From Symsagittifera roscoffensis (Eukaryota; Xenacoelomorpha; Acoela; Convolutidae), in contig NC_087068.1 in assembly GCF_963678635.1 (NCBI RefSeq), positions 42,801,649-42,865,648 on the forward strand: a stretch of 64,000 bases of DNA. Direction: 5' to 3'. Both the position numbers and the translations under genes were made by a program. The number at the start of each line of letters is the position of its first letter. The first letter of the stretch is position 1. The notes under the pieces were generated by a model. The model was not told the DNA's origin, searched no databases, and saw only the letters and a list, made by a program, of their open reading frames with translations. Shown here piece by piece: positions 27,101 to 38,943 of this stretch.

Positions 27101-29742
27101 TTGAGTGGTGTTTGAGTGTTTAGGCATGTTAATGATAATTTAGCCGTTGACCGGAGGGTACAGCGGCAAGCAGAGGGAAGTTCTCCCGACACAGCAAAGG
27201 TCATAAGGATCAACATCAAAAGCGACTCTCGGGTAACGTTACAACAGTTTTAGTATCGTTCGGGTACTAATGCAAAAATAATTAGGTGGGGGGTACACAA
27301 CTGGACCAGTCCGATTGTACCCTCCTTGGAATGCGATTATTGGAGTTAAGGGTTTTAGTTCAGGTATATTAGTTTAACGTAGGGCATAGTAAAAATAAAT
27401 AATGATTAATAATAGAACATAACCAGTGTTATATATTTCATCTCTCCCGTATTAAATCCGGAAGATCCAAAACTTTTCACAACAAAAAAGAATTTTGAAC
27501 CCAACAAATACCTTCAAGTTTTTGGGTATCCGAATTTTTTTCCAACTGGACAAAAAGTTTAGGCGCAGTGAAACACTCTGAGCGGCTCAAACCCCCTGGT
27601 GAAAGAAACGGCGCGGAGAAAACCTCAGCAAGCGTTGAGGAAATTTTTTTTTGACCAAATTGTCCATAATTTTTTTTTTGAATTTTTCATTTTTTTTTCT
27701 TTTTGAAGATCGATTTTTGAGCTCTTTGGTTGTTTGATTTCAAATTATAAAAGCTTTCGCATTTTGCACAAAGAGCTTATCAAAAAAACGAGATCAGTTA
27801 CAAAAAAACTGAAGCATTCTTTCGAATAGCTCTGAAGCTAAAGATACAGACGTTCACTTCAGAAAACAGTTGGAGGGTCCAAATCATATAGATTTGAACA
27901 ATTGTTTCAATCAATTCCCAATTTTGGTTCGGCTTGAAGCAAACTGTCAAAAACTTCACAAATCTATTTCGCTCTTTTCAAAAACTTTGGAGCGCTTTCC
28001 ACAAGATTTTTGAAAAACTCTGAAACCATCTATAAAAAGTGAAAAAAGGCCACTTTTTGGTAAAATCTCAAAAACTAGTAAACCGGTCGGAATAGTTTTG
28101 GTACCATTAGTCGAAATCTCGCTGATTGTTTGAACCATAACCCTATACTGTGACCACAATCAACAAAGAAAAAGTGTAAATTTATACAATTATGGTGTGT
28201 AATTAGGAAGAGCCAAAAACGATTTTACTTCAAACTGAAAAAAAAAGAAATAACAGTTTAAAATCTAAAAAAACCAAAAACAATAAAAAAAACATAAAAG
28301 GACCATTTAAATATTGTTTCCGGGCAACATGTGATTCGATTCTCCTATTTTTTTTTATTTCGGATTGATTATGTTATTCCTGATTGAATATTAATGCTTT
28401 GTTGTTGGTTAGTTACCCTCCCTTGAGTGTTGTTTGAGTACTTAAGCACGTTAAGGACTTTTTAGCCGTTGACCAGAGGGTACAGCGGCAAGCTGATGGA
28501 AGTGCTCCAGACACAGCAAAGGTCATCAAGATCAAAATCAAAAGTGACTCTCGGTTAACGTTACAACAGTTTTAGTATCGTTCGGGTACTAATGCAAAAA
28601 TAATTAGGTGGGGGGTACACAACTGGACCAGTCCGATTGTACCCTCCTTGGAATGCAATTATTGGAGTTAAGGGTTTTATTTCAGATATATTAGTGTAAC
28701 GTAGGGTATAGTAAAAATAAATAATTATTAATATTAGAACATAACCAGTGTTATATATTTCATCTCTCCCGTATTAATCCCGGATGATCCAAAACTTTTT
28801 ACAACAAAAAAGAATTTTGAACCCAACAAATACCTTCGAGTTTTTGGGTATCCGAACTTCTTTCCAAACGGACAAAAAGTTTAGGCGCAGTGAAACACTC
28901 TGAGCGGCTCAAACCCCCTGGTAAAAGAAACGGCGCGGAGAAAACCTCAGCAAGCCTTGAGGAAATTTTTTTTGACCAAATTGTCCATAATTTTTTGAAT
29001 TTTTCATTTTTTTTTCTTTTTGAAGATCGAATTTTTGAGCTCTTTGGTTTTTTGATTTCAAATAATAAAACCTTTCGCATTTTGCACAAAGAGCTAATCA
29101 AAAAAACAAGATCAGTTACAAAAAAACTGAACCAATCTTTCAAATAGCTCTGAAGCTAAAGATACAGACGTTCACTTCAGAAAAAAATTGGAGGGTCCAA
29201 ATCCGATAGATTTGAACAATTGTTTCAATCAATTCCCAATTATGGTTCGGCTTATAGCAAACTGTCAAAATTTTCACAAAACTATTTCGCTCTTTTCAAA
29301 AACTTTGGAGCGCTTTCCACAAGATTTTTGAAAAACTCTGAAACCATCTATAAAAATTGAAAAAAGGCCAATTTTTGGTAAAATCTCAAAGACTAGTAAA
29401 CCGGTCGGAATATTTTTAGTACCATTAGTCGAAATCTCGCTGATTGTTTGATCCATAACCCTATACTGTGACCACAATCAACTAAGAAAAAGTGTAAATT
29501 TATACAATTATGTTGTGTAATTAGGAAGAGCCAAAAACAATTTTACTTCAAACTGAAAAAAAAAAGAAATAGCAGTGTAAAATCTAAAAAAAACCAAAAA
29601 CAATAAAAAAACATAAAAGGACCATTTATATAATGTTTCCGGGCAAGATGTGATTCGACTTTCCCATTTGTTTTTACTTCGGATTGATTATGTTATTCCT
29701 GATTGAATATTAAGTGCTTTGTTGTTGGTTAGCTACCCTATC
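27101..29742. repeat. C-type satellite units (two) after the higher-order block
   Basis: Anchors lie at 27101 and 28423. The first has GAGTGTTTAGGCATG, the signature of unit 5. The second has the private variant TTGAGTGTTGTTTGAG. Both are full length (1,322 and 1,320 bp) with a C-type variable half. A run TTTTTTTTTGAATTTTTC near 27,670 lengthens the poly-T tract of the first. No coding signal stands out. Confidence 0.9.
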
Positions 29743-32359
29743 TTGAGTGGTGTTTGTGTATTTAAGCACGTTAATGATAATTTAGCCGTTGACCGGAGGG
29801 TACAGTGGCAAGCAGAGGGAAGTGCTCCAGACACAGCAAAGGTCATCAGGATCAACATCAAAAGCGACTCTCGAGTATCGTTACAACAATTTTAGTATCG
29901 TTCGGATACTAATGCAAAAATAATTAGGTGGGGGCACACAACTGGACCAGTCCGATTCTACCCGTTTTGGAACGCGATCATTGGAAATAAGGGTTTTAGT
30001 TCGGATATTATACTGTAACGTAGGGTATAGTAATATTAAATAATGACTAATAATAGAATAAAACCCGTGTAATATATTTCGTCTCTCCCATTTTAATCCC
30101 GGAAGACCCAAAACTTTTGACAACAAAAAAAAGAATTTTCAACCCAACCAATAACTTCAAATTTTTGGGTATCCGAGTTTTTCCAAACGGACAAAAAGTT
30201 TGGGCACAGTGAAACACTCTGAGCAGCTCAAACCCCCTGGTAAAAGAAACGGCGTGTTGAAAACCTCAGGAAGCGTTGAGAAAATTTTTTTTTTGACCAA
30301 ATTGTCCATAACTTTTTCAATTTTTCAGTTTTTTTTGAAGATCAAATTTTTGAGTTTTTGGTTTTTTGATTTCAAGCAATAAAACCTTATGCATTTTGCA
30401 CAAACAGCTTATCAAAAAAACAAGATCGGTTACAAAAAAACTGAAGCAATTTTTCGAATAGCTCTGTAGCTAAAGATACAGACGTTCACATCAGAAAAAA
30501 TATGGAGGGTCCAAATCCGATAGATTTGAACAATTGTTTCAATCAATTCCCAATTTTGGTCCGGCTTATAGCAAACTGTCAAAAATTTCACAAACCTATT
30601 TGGCTCTTTTCGAAAACTTTGGAGCGTTTCCACAAGATTTTTGAAAAACTCTGAAATCATCTATAGAAAATGAAAAAAGCCAATTTTTGGTAAAATCTCA
30701 AAGACTAGTAAACCGGTCGGAATAGTTTTAGTACCATTAGTCGAAATCTCGCTGATTGTTTGATCCATAACCCTATACTGTGACCACAATCAACTAAGAA
30801 AAAGTGTAAATTTATACAATTATGTTGTGTAATTAGGAAGAGCCAAAAACAATTTTACTTCAAACTGAAAAAAAAAAGAAATAGCAGTGTAAAATCTAAA
30901 AAAAACCAAAAACAATAAAAAAACATAAAAGGACCATTTATATAATGTTTCCGGGCAAGATGTGATTCGACTTTCCTATTTGTTTTTACTTCGGATTGAT
31001 TATGTTATTCCTGATTGAATATTAAGTGCTTTGTTGTTGGTTAGCTACCCTACCTTGAGTGGTGTTTGTGTATTTAAGCACGTTAATGATAATTTAGCCG
31101 TTGACCGGAGGGTACAGTGGCAAGCAGAGGGAAGTGCTCCAGACACAGCAAAGGTCATCAGGATCAACATCAAAAGCGACTCTCGGGTATCGTTACAACA
31201 ATTTTAGTATCGTTCGGATACTAATGCAAAAATAATTAGGTGGGGGCACACAACTGGACCAGTCCGATTGTACCCGTTTTGGAACGCGATCATTGGAAAT
31301 AAGGGTTTTAGTTCGGATATTATACTGTAACGTAGAGTATAGTAATATTAAATAATGACTAATAATAGAATAAAACCCGTGTAATATATTTCGTCTCTCC
31401 CATTTTAATCCCGGAAGACCCAAAACTTTTGACAACAAAAAAAGAATTTTCAACCCAACCAATAACTTCAAATTTTTGGGTATCCGAGTTTTTCCAACCG
31501 GACAAAAAGTTTGGGCACAGTGAAACACTCTGAGCAGCTCAAACCCCCTGGTAAAAGAAACGGCGCGTTGAAAACCTCAGGAAGCGTTGAGAAAATTTTT
31601 TTTTGACCAAATTGTCCATAACTTTTTCAATTTTTCAGTTTTTTTTGAAGATCAAATTTTTGAGTTTTTGGTTTTTCGATTTCAAGCAATAAAACCTTAT
31701 GCATTTTGCACAAACAGCTTATCAAAAAAACAAGATCGGTTACAAAAAAACTGAAGCAATTTTTCGAATAGCTCTGTAGCTAAAGATACAGACGTTCACA
31801 TCAGAAAAAATATGGAGGGTCCAAATCCGATAGATTTGAACAATTGTTTCAATCAATTCCCAATTTTGGTCCGGCTTATAGCAAACTGCCAAAAATTTCA
31901 CAAACCTATTTCGCTCTTTTCGAAAACTTTGGAGCGTTTCCACAAGATTTTTGAAAAACTCTGAAATCATCTATAGAAAATGAAAAAAGCCAATTTTTGG
32001 TAAAATCTCAAAGACTAGTAAACCGGTCGGAATAGTTTTAGTACCATTAGTCGAAATCTCGCTGATGGTTTGATCCATAACCCTATACTGTGACCACAAT
32101 CAACTAAAAAAAATTGTAAATTTATACAATTATGATTTGTAATTAAGAAGAGCCAAAAACAACTTTAATTCAAACTGAAAAAAAAAGAAATAACAGTGTA
32201 AAAACTAAAAAAAAAAAAAAAAAAAAAACATAAAATGAACATTTATATATTGTTTCCGGGCAAGATGTGATTCAATTTTCCTATTTGTTTTTACTTCGGA
32301 TTGATTATGTTATTTCTGATTGAATTAAAAGTGCTTTGTTGTTGGTTAGTTACCCTCCC
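29743..32359. repeat. Nearly identical tandem pair of D-subtype satellite units
   Basis: Two units (29743-31054 and 31055-32359) share many private variants: GTTTGTGTATTTAAGC, CGTTTTGGAACGCGATCATTGG, CATTTTAATCCCGG and GGAAATAAGGG. They differ at few positions, such as CTATCTTGAG against CTACCTTGAG. They form a recent local doublet. The second ends in a long poly-A run (about 32,206-32,228) before the next core. Confidence 0.9.
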
Positions 32360-34690
32360 TTGAGTGGTGTTTCAAAATTTAAGCACGTTAATTGTAATTT
32401 AGCCATTGACCGGAGGGTAAAGCGGCAAGCTGAAGGAAGTGCTCCAGACGCAGCAAAGGTCATCAAGATCAACATCAAGAGCGACTCTCGGGTATCGTAA
32501 CAACAATTTTTGTATCGTTCAAATACTAATGCAAAAATAATTAGGTCGGTGCACACAACAGGACCAGTCAGATTGTACCCTCCTTGGAATGCGAATATTG
32601 GAGTTAAGGGTTTTGGTTCGGATATAATAGCGTAAGCTAGGGTATAGTAAAATTAAATAATGACTAATAATAGAATATAACCCGTGTAACATATTTCATC
32701 TCTCCCGTATTAATCCTGGAAGACTCAAAACTTTTCACAACATAAAAGAAATTTCAGCCCAACAAATAACTTCAATTTTTTGGGTGTCTGAGTTTTTCTA
32801 AACGGACAAAAAGTTTAGGCGCAGTGAAACACTCTGCGCAGCTCAAACCCCCTGGTAAAAGAAACCGCGCGGAGAAAATCTCAGGAAGCGTTGAGAAAAC
32901 TTTTTTTTCGACCAAGTTGTCGATAGTTTTTTTTTTAATTTTTCCATTTTTTTTTGAAGATCAAATTTTTGAATTTTTTGATTTTTTGATTTCAAGCAAT
33001 AAAACCTTATGCATTTTGCACAAAGAGCTTATCACAAAAACAAGCTCAGTTACAAAACAATTTAGGCAATCTTTCGAATAGCTCTGTAGCTAAAGATAGA
33101 GACATTCTCATCAAAAAAAAATTGGAGAGTCCAAATCCGATAGATTTGAGCAACTGTTTCAATCAATTCCCAATTTTGGTCCGGCTTATAGCAAATTGCC
33201 AAAAGTTTCACAAATCTATTTTGCTCTTTTCGAAAACTTTGGAGCACTTTACACAAGATTTTTGAAAAACTCTGAAATCATCTATAGAAAATGAAAAAAG
33301 GCCAATTTTTGGTAAAATCTCAAAGACTATTTAACCAGTCGGAATAGTTTTAGTACTATTAGTCGAAATCTCGCAGATTTTTTGATTGATCTATAACCCT
33401 ATACTCTGACCACAAACAACTAAGATAAAGTGTAAATTTATACAATTATGGTGTGTAATTATGAAGAGCCAAAAACAATTTTAATTCAAACTGAAAAAAA
33501 AAGAAATAACAGTGTAAAAGCTACAAAAAACAGTGGAAAAAATATGGATTGACCATTTATATTTTATTTCCGGGCAAGATTCGACTGTCCTATTTGTTTT
33601 CACTCCGGATCAATTTTTTTATTCCTGATTGAATATTAAGTACTTTGTTGCTGGTTAGCTACCCTCCCTTGAGTGGTGTTTGAGTATTCAAGCACGTTAA
33701 TGATAATTTAGCCGTTGACGGTAGGGTAGAGCGGCAAATTGAGTGAAGTGCTCCAGACACAGCAAAGATCATCAGGATCAACATCAAAAGCGACTTTCGG
33801 GTATTGTAACAACAATTTTAGTATCGTTCGGGTACTAATGCAAAAATAGTTCGGTTAGGGGGGGCAACTCAGTCCAATTGTACTCACCTTGGAATGCGAA
33901 TATTCGAGTTAAGTGTTTTAGTTCGGATATTATAGTGTAAGGGAGGGTATTTTCACAAAAAATAGTGACTAACAATAGAATATAACCCGTGTTAAATATT
34001 TCATCTCCCCCGTATTAATCCCGGAAGACCCAAAATTTTTCACAAAAAAATAATTTTCAACCCAACAAATAACTTAAAATTTTTGTGTATACGAGTTTAC
34101 AAACAAAAATAAGGTTCTTCGCATTGAAGCACTGCATGTTGCAACCCGCTAAAAAATGAAACGCGTGGAGAAAGACTTAGGATGAGTTGGGAAAACAATT
34201 TTTTTGACCAAAATGTTTGTTCTTTTTTTGAATTTTGTCAATATGTTTTGGTGATACAACTTTTGAGTTTTTTTTAGTTTTTTGCAAAAAATATCTTCCT
34301 GTAAGAGATTGCCAACATAACAAGCTCAGTTCCACAAACATTTTTGAAGCACTTCTTGGATTAGTTCTATAGCTGAAGATACAGTCGTTAACATCGGAAA
34401 GGCAAAACCAATTCTGGTACAGATGATAGCATTTTTCCAATATAGTACAGAGCTATTTCGCTAGTTTCAAAATAATAAAGAATTGCAAAAGCGCTCTCTG
34501 AAAGCCCACATTGATAGTAAAAAAGGCCAATTTAGCAAATGCGTTTTTTGGTAGTTTCTCAAAAGCTACTGAACCAATTGGAGCTCATTTAGTACCTTTA
34601 GCTAACGCTTTTGCTGATTTTTGATCCAAAACCATTTACAGGTTAATAAATTTGGAAAAAAATTTTTTTAGAGAAATTGCCAGTTTGGAT
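32360..34690. repeat. Decaying right flank of the satellite array
   Basis: Anchors lie at 32360 and 33669. The first unit is still C-type but has many private substitutions (TTTCAAAATTTAAGCACG in the core). The second has a diverged A-type variable half (GAAACGCGTGGAGAAAGA, GCGCTCTCTGAAAGCCC). The return of A-type sequence after about 20 kb of C-type means A-type halves occur on both sides of the C block. Divergence from other units is visibly higher than inside the array. Confidence 0.85.
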
Positions 34691-34754
34691 GGTTCAAATC
34701 CAAATTTTGATGAACCCTCCTAGAGGAAAAAATTGTCATATAAATTTCATTCTA

Positions 34755-35090
34755 AAAAGACGGTAATAAACTAATAGAATTAGGGTAATTGACGTCAATA
34801 GGGACTTTTTCTATCCTCTGTGTAGTTTCAGAATAAATGTTACATAGACATTTTAATGGTACTCATGTGTGGGCCTGTCTAAGGCAAAGACCATAACAAA
34901 AAGCAAACGATTTAGTGTCGAGGTCTCCGCTACGCGCGTATATTCAAGTTGGAGGCAGTATCGTTCTGTATTGCACTAGACGGTCGGTTCGAACCCTCCG
35001 ACTAATTGAATTTTGATTTTCAAACTAGGTAAGACCGAAAGTTCCGGGAGCGAAAATTCCAAGTCATGAGCCCGTTTCTCCCAAGGCTCT
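34755..35090. other. Non-satellite insertion in the array flank, with a tRNA-like B box
   Basis: About 335 bp here has no counterpart in other units. On the left it joins satellite sequence ending GTCATATAAATTTCATT; on the right satellite sequence resumes at CTGTGACCACAATCAAC. It contains GGTTCGAACCC at about 34,988-34,998, an excellent match to the internal B box of tRNA genes and tRNA-derived SINEs. I could not find a convincing cloverleaf: a possible acceptor stem pairs with a mismatch, the T stem is poor and the spacing is long. It may be a fragment of a tRNA-derived short interspersed element. Confidence 0.4.
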
Positions 35091-35211
35091 GTGACCACAA
35101 TCAACTAAAAAAAAGTGTGAAGTTATACAATTTTGGTGTATAAATAAGAAAAAGCCAAAAAACTATTTTATTCAAACTGAAAAAGAAGAAAATAATCGTG
35201 TAAAAAAAACA

Positions 35212-36230
35212 TTGAAAAAAAAAACAGAAAATGACCATTTATATATTGTTTCCGGGCAAGATATATTGTTTCCGGGCAAGTTGAGGGAAGTGCTCCAGAC
35301 ACAGCAAAGATCATCAGGATCAACATCAAAAGCTACTCTCGATTATTGTAACAACAAACTCAGTATTGTTCGGGTGCTATTGCAAAAACAATTAGGTGGG
35401 GGGCACACAACTGGATCAGTCCAATTCAAGCCTCCTTGGAACGCGAATATTGGAGTAAAATGTTTTTGTTCAGATGTTATAGTGTAAGGGAGGTTAGTGT
35501 AATAATAAACAATGATTAATAATAGAATATAACCCCTTGTAATTTATTTCATCTTTCCCGTATTCATCCCGGAAGACCCAAAATCTATGAAAAAAAACAA
35601 CATGCAACCCAAAAAATAACTTGAAGTTTTCGGGTATTTGAGTTTTTCAAACAAAAATAAGGTTCTTCGCAGTAAAACACAGCATATTTCATCCCGCTAA
35701 AAATTGAACCGCGTGTAGAAAGTTTTAGGAAGAGTTGGGAAAACAATTTTTTTGACCAAAATTTTTGTTCTTTTTTAAATTTTGTTCATAGGTTTTGATG
35801 ATAGAACTTTTGAGTTTTTTGAGATTTTGCAGAAAATTTTTTGCTGTAAGAGATTGCCAACATAACGAGCTCAGTTCCAAAAACTATTTTGAAGCAATTC
35901 TTCGATTAGTTCTATAGCTGAAGATAGAGTCGTTAACATCGGAAAAGGAAGGACTTGGAGGATTCAAATCCAAAAGTCTTTTTGACCACACTTTTGTATG
36001 AAAATTCAAAATTCAGCATTTTTCCAATATTGTACAGAGCTAATTCGCTAGGTTCAAAAAATTTCAAGAATTGGAAAAAACACTCTCTGAAAGCCCACAC
36101 TGGTAGTGGAAAAAGACAATTTAGCAAATGCGTTTTTGGTAATTTCTCAAAAAACCACTGAACCGATTGGAATACATTTAGTATCATAAGCTAACGCTTT
36201 TGCTGATTTTTTTTTCGATCCAGGAACGTT
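35212..36230. repeat. Diverged A-type satellite unit lacking its TTGAG core
   Basis: The core phrase TATATTGTTTCCGGGCAAG occurs twice in succession (about 35,240 and 35,262) and then runs straight into TTGAGGGAAGTGCTCCAGAC, so about 190-200 bp normally present, including the TTGAG anchor, are missing. The join sits at GGCAAG, present both before and after the lost segment. An A-type variable half follows (GAACCGCGTGTAGAAAG, GGAGGATTCAAATCC). A frame of 91 codons at 35,212 spans the joint and is considered fortuitous. Confidence 0.85.
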
Positions 36231-38400
36231 TACAGGTTAATAAATTTGGAAAAAAATTTTAATTTTTTTTTTGGAAATTGCCAGTTTGGATGGTTCAATT
36301 TCAAATTTTCATAAATCCTAGCGGAAAAAAATGGTCATATAAATTTAATTTTACCTGCTCATCAACTTTGACTGATTCAACTGACCTTGTTATAGTATTG
36401 GAGGCTTTTCGCGGACAAAATATAAAAATTCGGAGATTTTGGGTAAACCTCCGAAGTAACCCTCCAGACTGATTTAAGCCCCATACCAAGCCTACATAGT
36501 AAGGAATTTTTAAAAAGCCCTCCAAAGTAGTTAAAAAGAACTATCCGAAATATTTTCAACTTATTTCAAGCTGTTTATTGTCGAAGTTTTGCCTAGAAAA
36601 ATTTGTTGTTTTCTACGCAACAATAAAAACCCAACTTTTTTGGTATCCGAGTTTCTCCAAATGGATAAAAATTGTAGGCGCAGTGAAACACTCTGCGCAG
36701 CTCAATCCCCCTGATTAAAAAACGGCGCGGAAAAAACCTCAGGAAGAGACGAGAAAACAATTTTTTTGACCAAAAGTTTCGTAAGTCTTGGAAATTTGTC
36801 ATTTTTTTCCTTTTGAAGAACTAGTTTTTGAGGTTTTTGGTTTTTGAATTGAAGCAATAAACATTTTCGAATTTTGCACAAAGAGCTTATCAACAAAACG
36901 ATCTCAGTTACAGAAAAACTGAAGCAATCTTTCAATTAAATCTATAGCTAAAGATACAGACATTCACATCAAAAAAAAGTTGGAGGGTCCAAATCCGATA
37001 GATTTCAATAATTGTTTCAATCAATTACCAATTTTTGTTCGGCTGATAGCAAATTGCCAAAATTTTATAAAGCTATTTCGCTCGTTTCAAAAAAAATTGG
37101 AGCGCTTTCCACAACATTTTCAAAAGTTTCTCTGAAACCAACTATAGGTAGTGAAAAAAGGCCAATTTTAGGTAAAATCTCAAAGGCTAGTAAACCGGTC
37201 GGAATAGTTTAGTTCGATAAGTCGAAGTCTCACTGATTGTTTGATCCATAACCCTATACAAGTTACAGGTTTTGAAAAAAAGTATTCAAAAATTGTCAGT
37301 ATGGAGGGTTAAATTGGAGGATAACGTTCACAAATTGTCAGTATGGAGGGAAACGTTCACAAATTTTTAATTTTATTGCTCAAGGAATTTCGACTGATTC
37401 ATTTAATCTTGTTTCCAGCAATTCATATTGTAAGCGAAGGCTTTTCGGATTTCGGAGATGTTGAGTATCACTCCGAAGCAGCCCTTGGGACTAATTTAAG
37501 TCCCATATCAACACTCCTTAGTACAAAATTTTCAAAGAACCCTCCTAAGTAGTTAACAATGACCCTCCGAAGTAAAAGAAACACGTTTCATTCTCTGTAT
37601 TTATACCCAAAAAACCAAAGTATTGTCGAGAAACACCAATTTTCAACCCAACAGTTAATCCCAAAATTTTGGGTATCCGAGTTTTTTCCAAACAAAAAAA
37701 GGCGTATGTGCAGTCTAATAAAAGAAATCGCGCGAAAAAAAACTAAGGAAGAATTGAGAAAAAAAAATTTTTTAACGACCAAAATTTATGTGATTTTTTG
37801 AGTTTTGTCATTAAATTTTGAATTTAGAAGTTTTGAGTTTTTTGAAATAAAGCAATAAGAATTTTCGCACCAAGAAGTTGCTAACACAATAAACTCAGTT
37901 AAAATTTGTTTCAAAGCAACCCTTCAACTAGCTCTCTATAAAAAGACAGAGTCGTTAACATCGGAAATGAAAGGAGTTGGAGGGTCAAAAACCGAAATTT
38001 TTTTGACTAAAATTTTGTATCGAAATCAAATTTGGTACCGAGCTATTTCGCTATTTTCAAAAAAAATTCCAGAACTGCAAAAACACTCTTTGAAAACCCA
38101 TATAGGTATTAAAAACGGACAATATATAAATTTTTTATATAACCCGCCGAATAATTAAAAAGAAACCTCCAAAGTATTAACTTATTACAAGTCGTTTTGA
38201 CATGAGCCGGAGACCTCTTTGAGGCAAAATCTGAAATTTTTGAAATTGTAGGTAACCCTCCGAAGGGACCTTTCATGAGGAATTAAGCCCTTTAACATTC
38301 CTCTTTAATACATAATTGAGAAACTCTCCCAAGCAACTTAGGGCAAAAAGAACGTAGACGGTGATTAATGGCAAAACATCGGGTCGGGACAGCGCTTTGA
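36230..38400. repeat. Strongly diverged satellite-related sequence with extra tail modules
   Basis: C-type variable sequence is recognisable at about 36,600-37,250 (GAAACACTCTGCGCAGCTCA, GGAGGGTCCAAATCCGATAG). A-like fragments occur near 37,660-38,130. In between are segments absent from array units: a phrase around TTACAGGTTAATAAATTTGG (34,633 and 36,230), and a tail with CCTCC(G/A)AAGTA and TTTAAG(C/T)CCCATA at about 36,450-36,520, 37,490-37,575 and in weaker form 38,150-38,310. These edge copies probably preserve parts of a longer ancestral unit. No gene is seen. Confidence 0.7.
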
Positions 38401-38559
38401 GACATATGCAAGAGAAGCAGTCAAACAAAGAAAATGATGATGTCGAGCATATGTCCCAGGGAAGAAACATCAGGTTCTAATCCAAAAATTTTTCTAAGAC
38501 GAAGTATGATAAACGCCTGGCTGCGGTACAGATTAGCGGATTCCCATTTGGATTTTTTC

Positions 38560-38943
38560 TTTGGGACCAACGCACTCAGAGGCTATGATGCCCTGAACGT
38601 ATTTCTCTTAAGTCAATATCAACTGAGTATTTCACAGCATGAGTAGTTGAGGGAGAGGAAGAGATCAATCAATCTCTAATGGATCTAATATATAAATGTC
38701 ATAAAAAAATCTAAGGTTATTGTTTTAAGCCCTGTTTTTACTAATAAACACTTTTTCTGGGGATCCGAAACCCAGCTTTGTGGTTATTTCCGAAAGTGAG
38801 TCAAAGTTGAGTAAAATTCGTTCGATAGCCTAAAACTGGTAGCACAATAACTAGTCCTTAAACAGACCGAAAATCAACTGAATAGATCGAGACGGTAACA
38901 AATGAAAAGAATTGAGATATTTGACGTCCGCCAGTAATTGACT
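38560..38943 (-). mobile_element. Putative 3' LTR segment of the minus-strand gypsy element
   Basis: On the minus strand this sequence aligns over about 300 bp with 54,811-55,180 on the plus strand. Shared phrases include CAGTTGATTTTC.GGTCTGTTTA, AAAAACAGGGCT and a TATAT-containing stretch followed by CTACTCAT. I estimate two-thirds to 70% identity by eye. The position fits an LTR, because it lies 3' of the decayed element here and 5' of the intact one there. No clear polypurine tract precedes it and the distal end dissolves towards 38,400, so the LTR reading is an inference. Confidence 0.45.

Noticed and set aside
34910-35010. A complete tRNA gene
   Set aside because: The B box is good but T-stem pairing, spacing to any A box and an anticodon arm do not fit; only a tRNA-like fragment is claimed.
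6811-37801. Dozens of short open frames (60-118 codons) across the satellite, several recurring in copies
   Set aside because: Their recurrence follows from the tandem copying. They are lost by indels or stops in other units, occur on both strands over the same bases, and are rich in F/K/S as expected from AT-rich DNA.
1-38400. CRISPR-like or integron-like repeat-spacer organisation
   Set aside because: Repeats are above 1 kb, contiguous and degenerate in a eukaryotic context; there are no short repeats with unique spacers.
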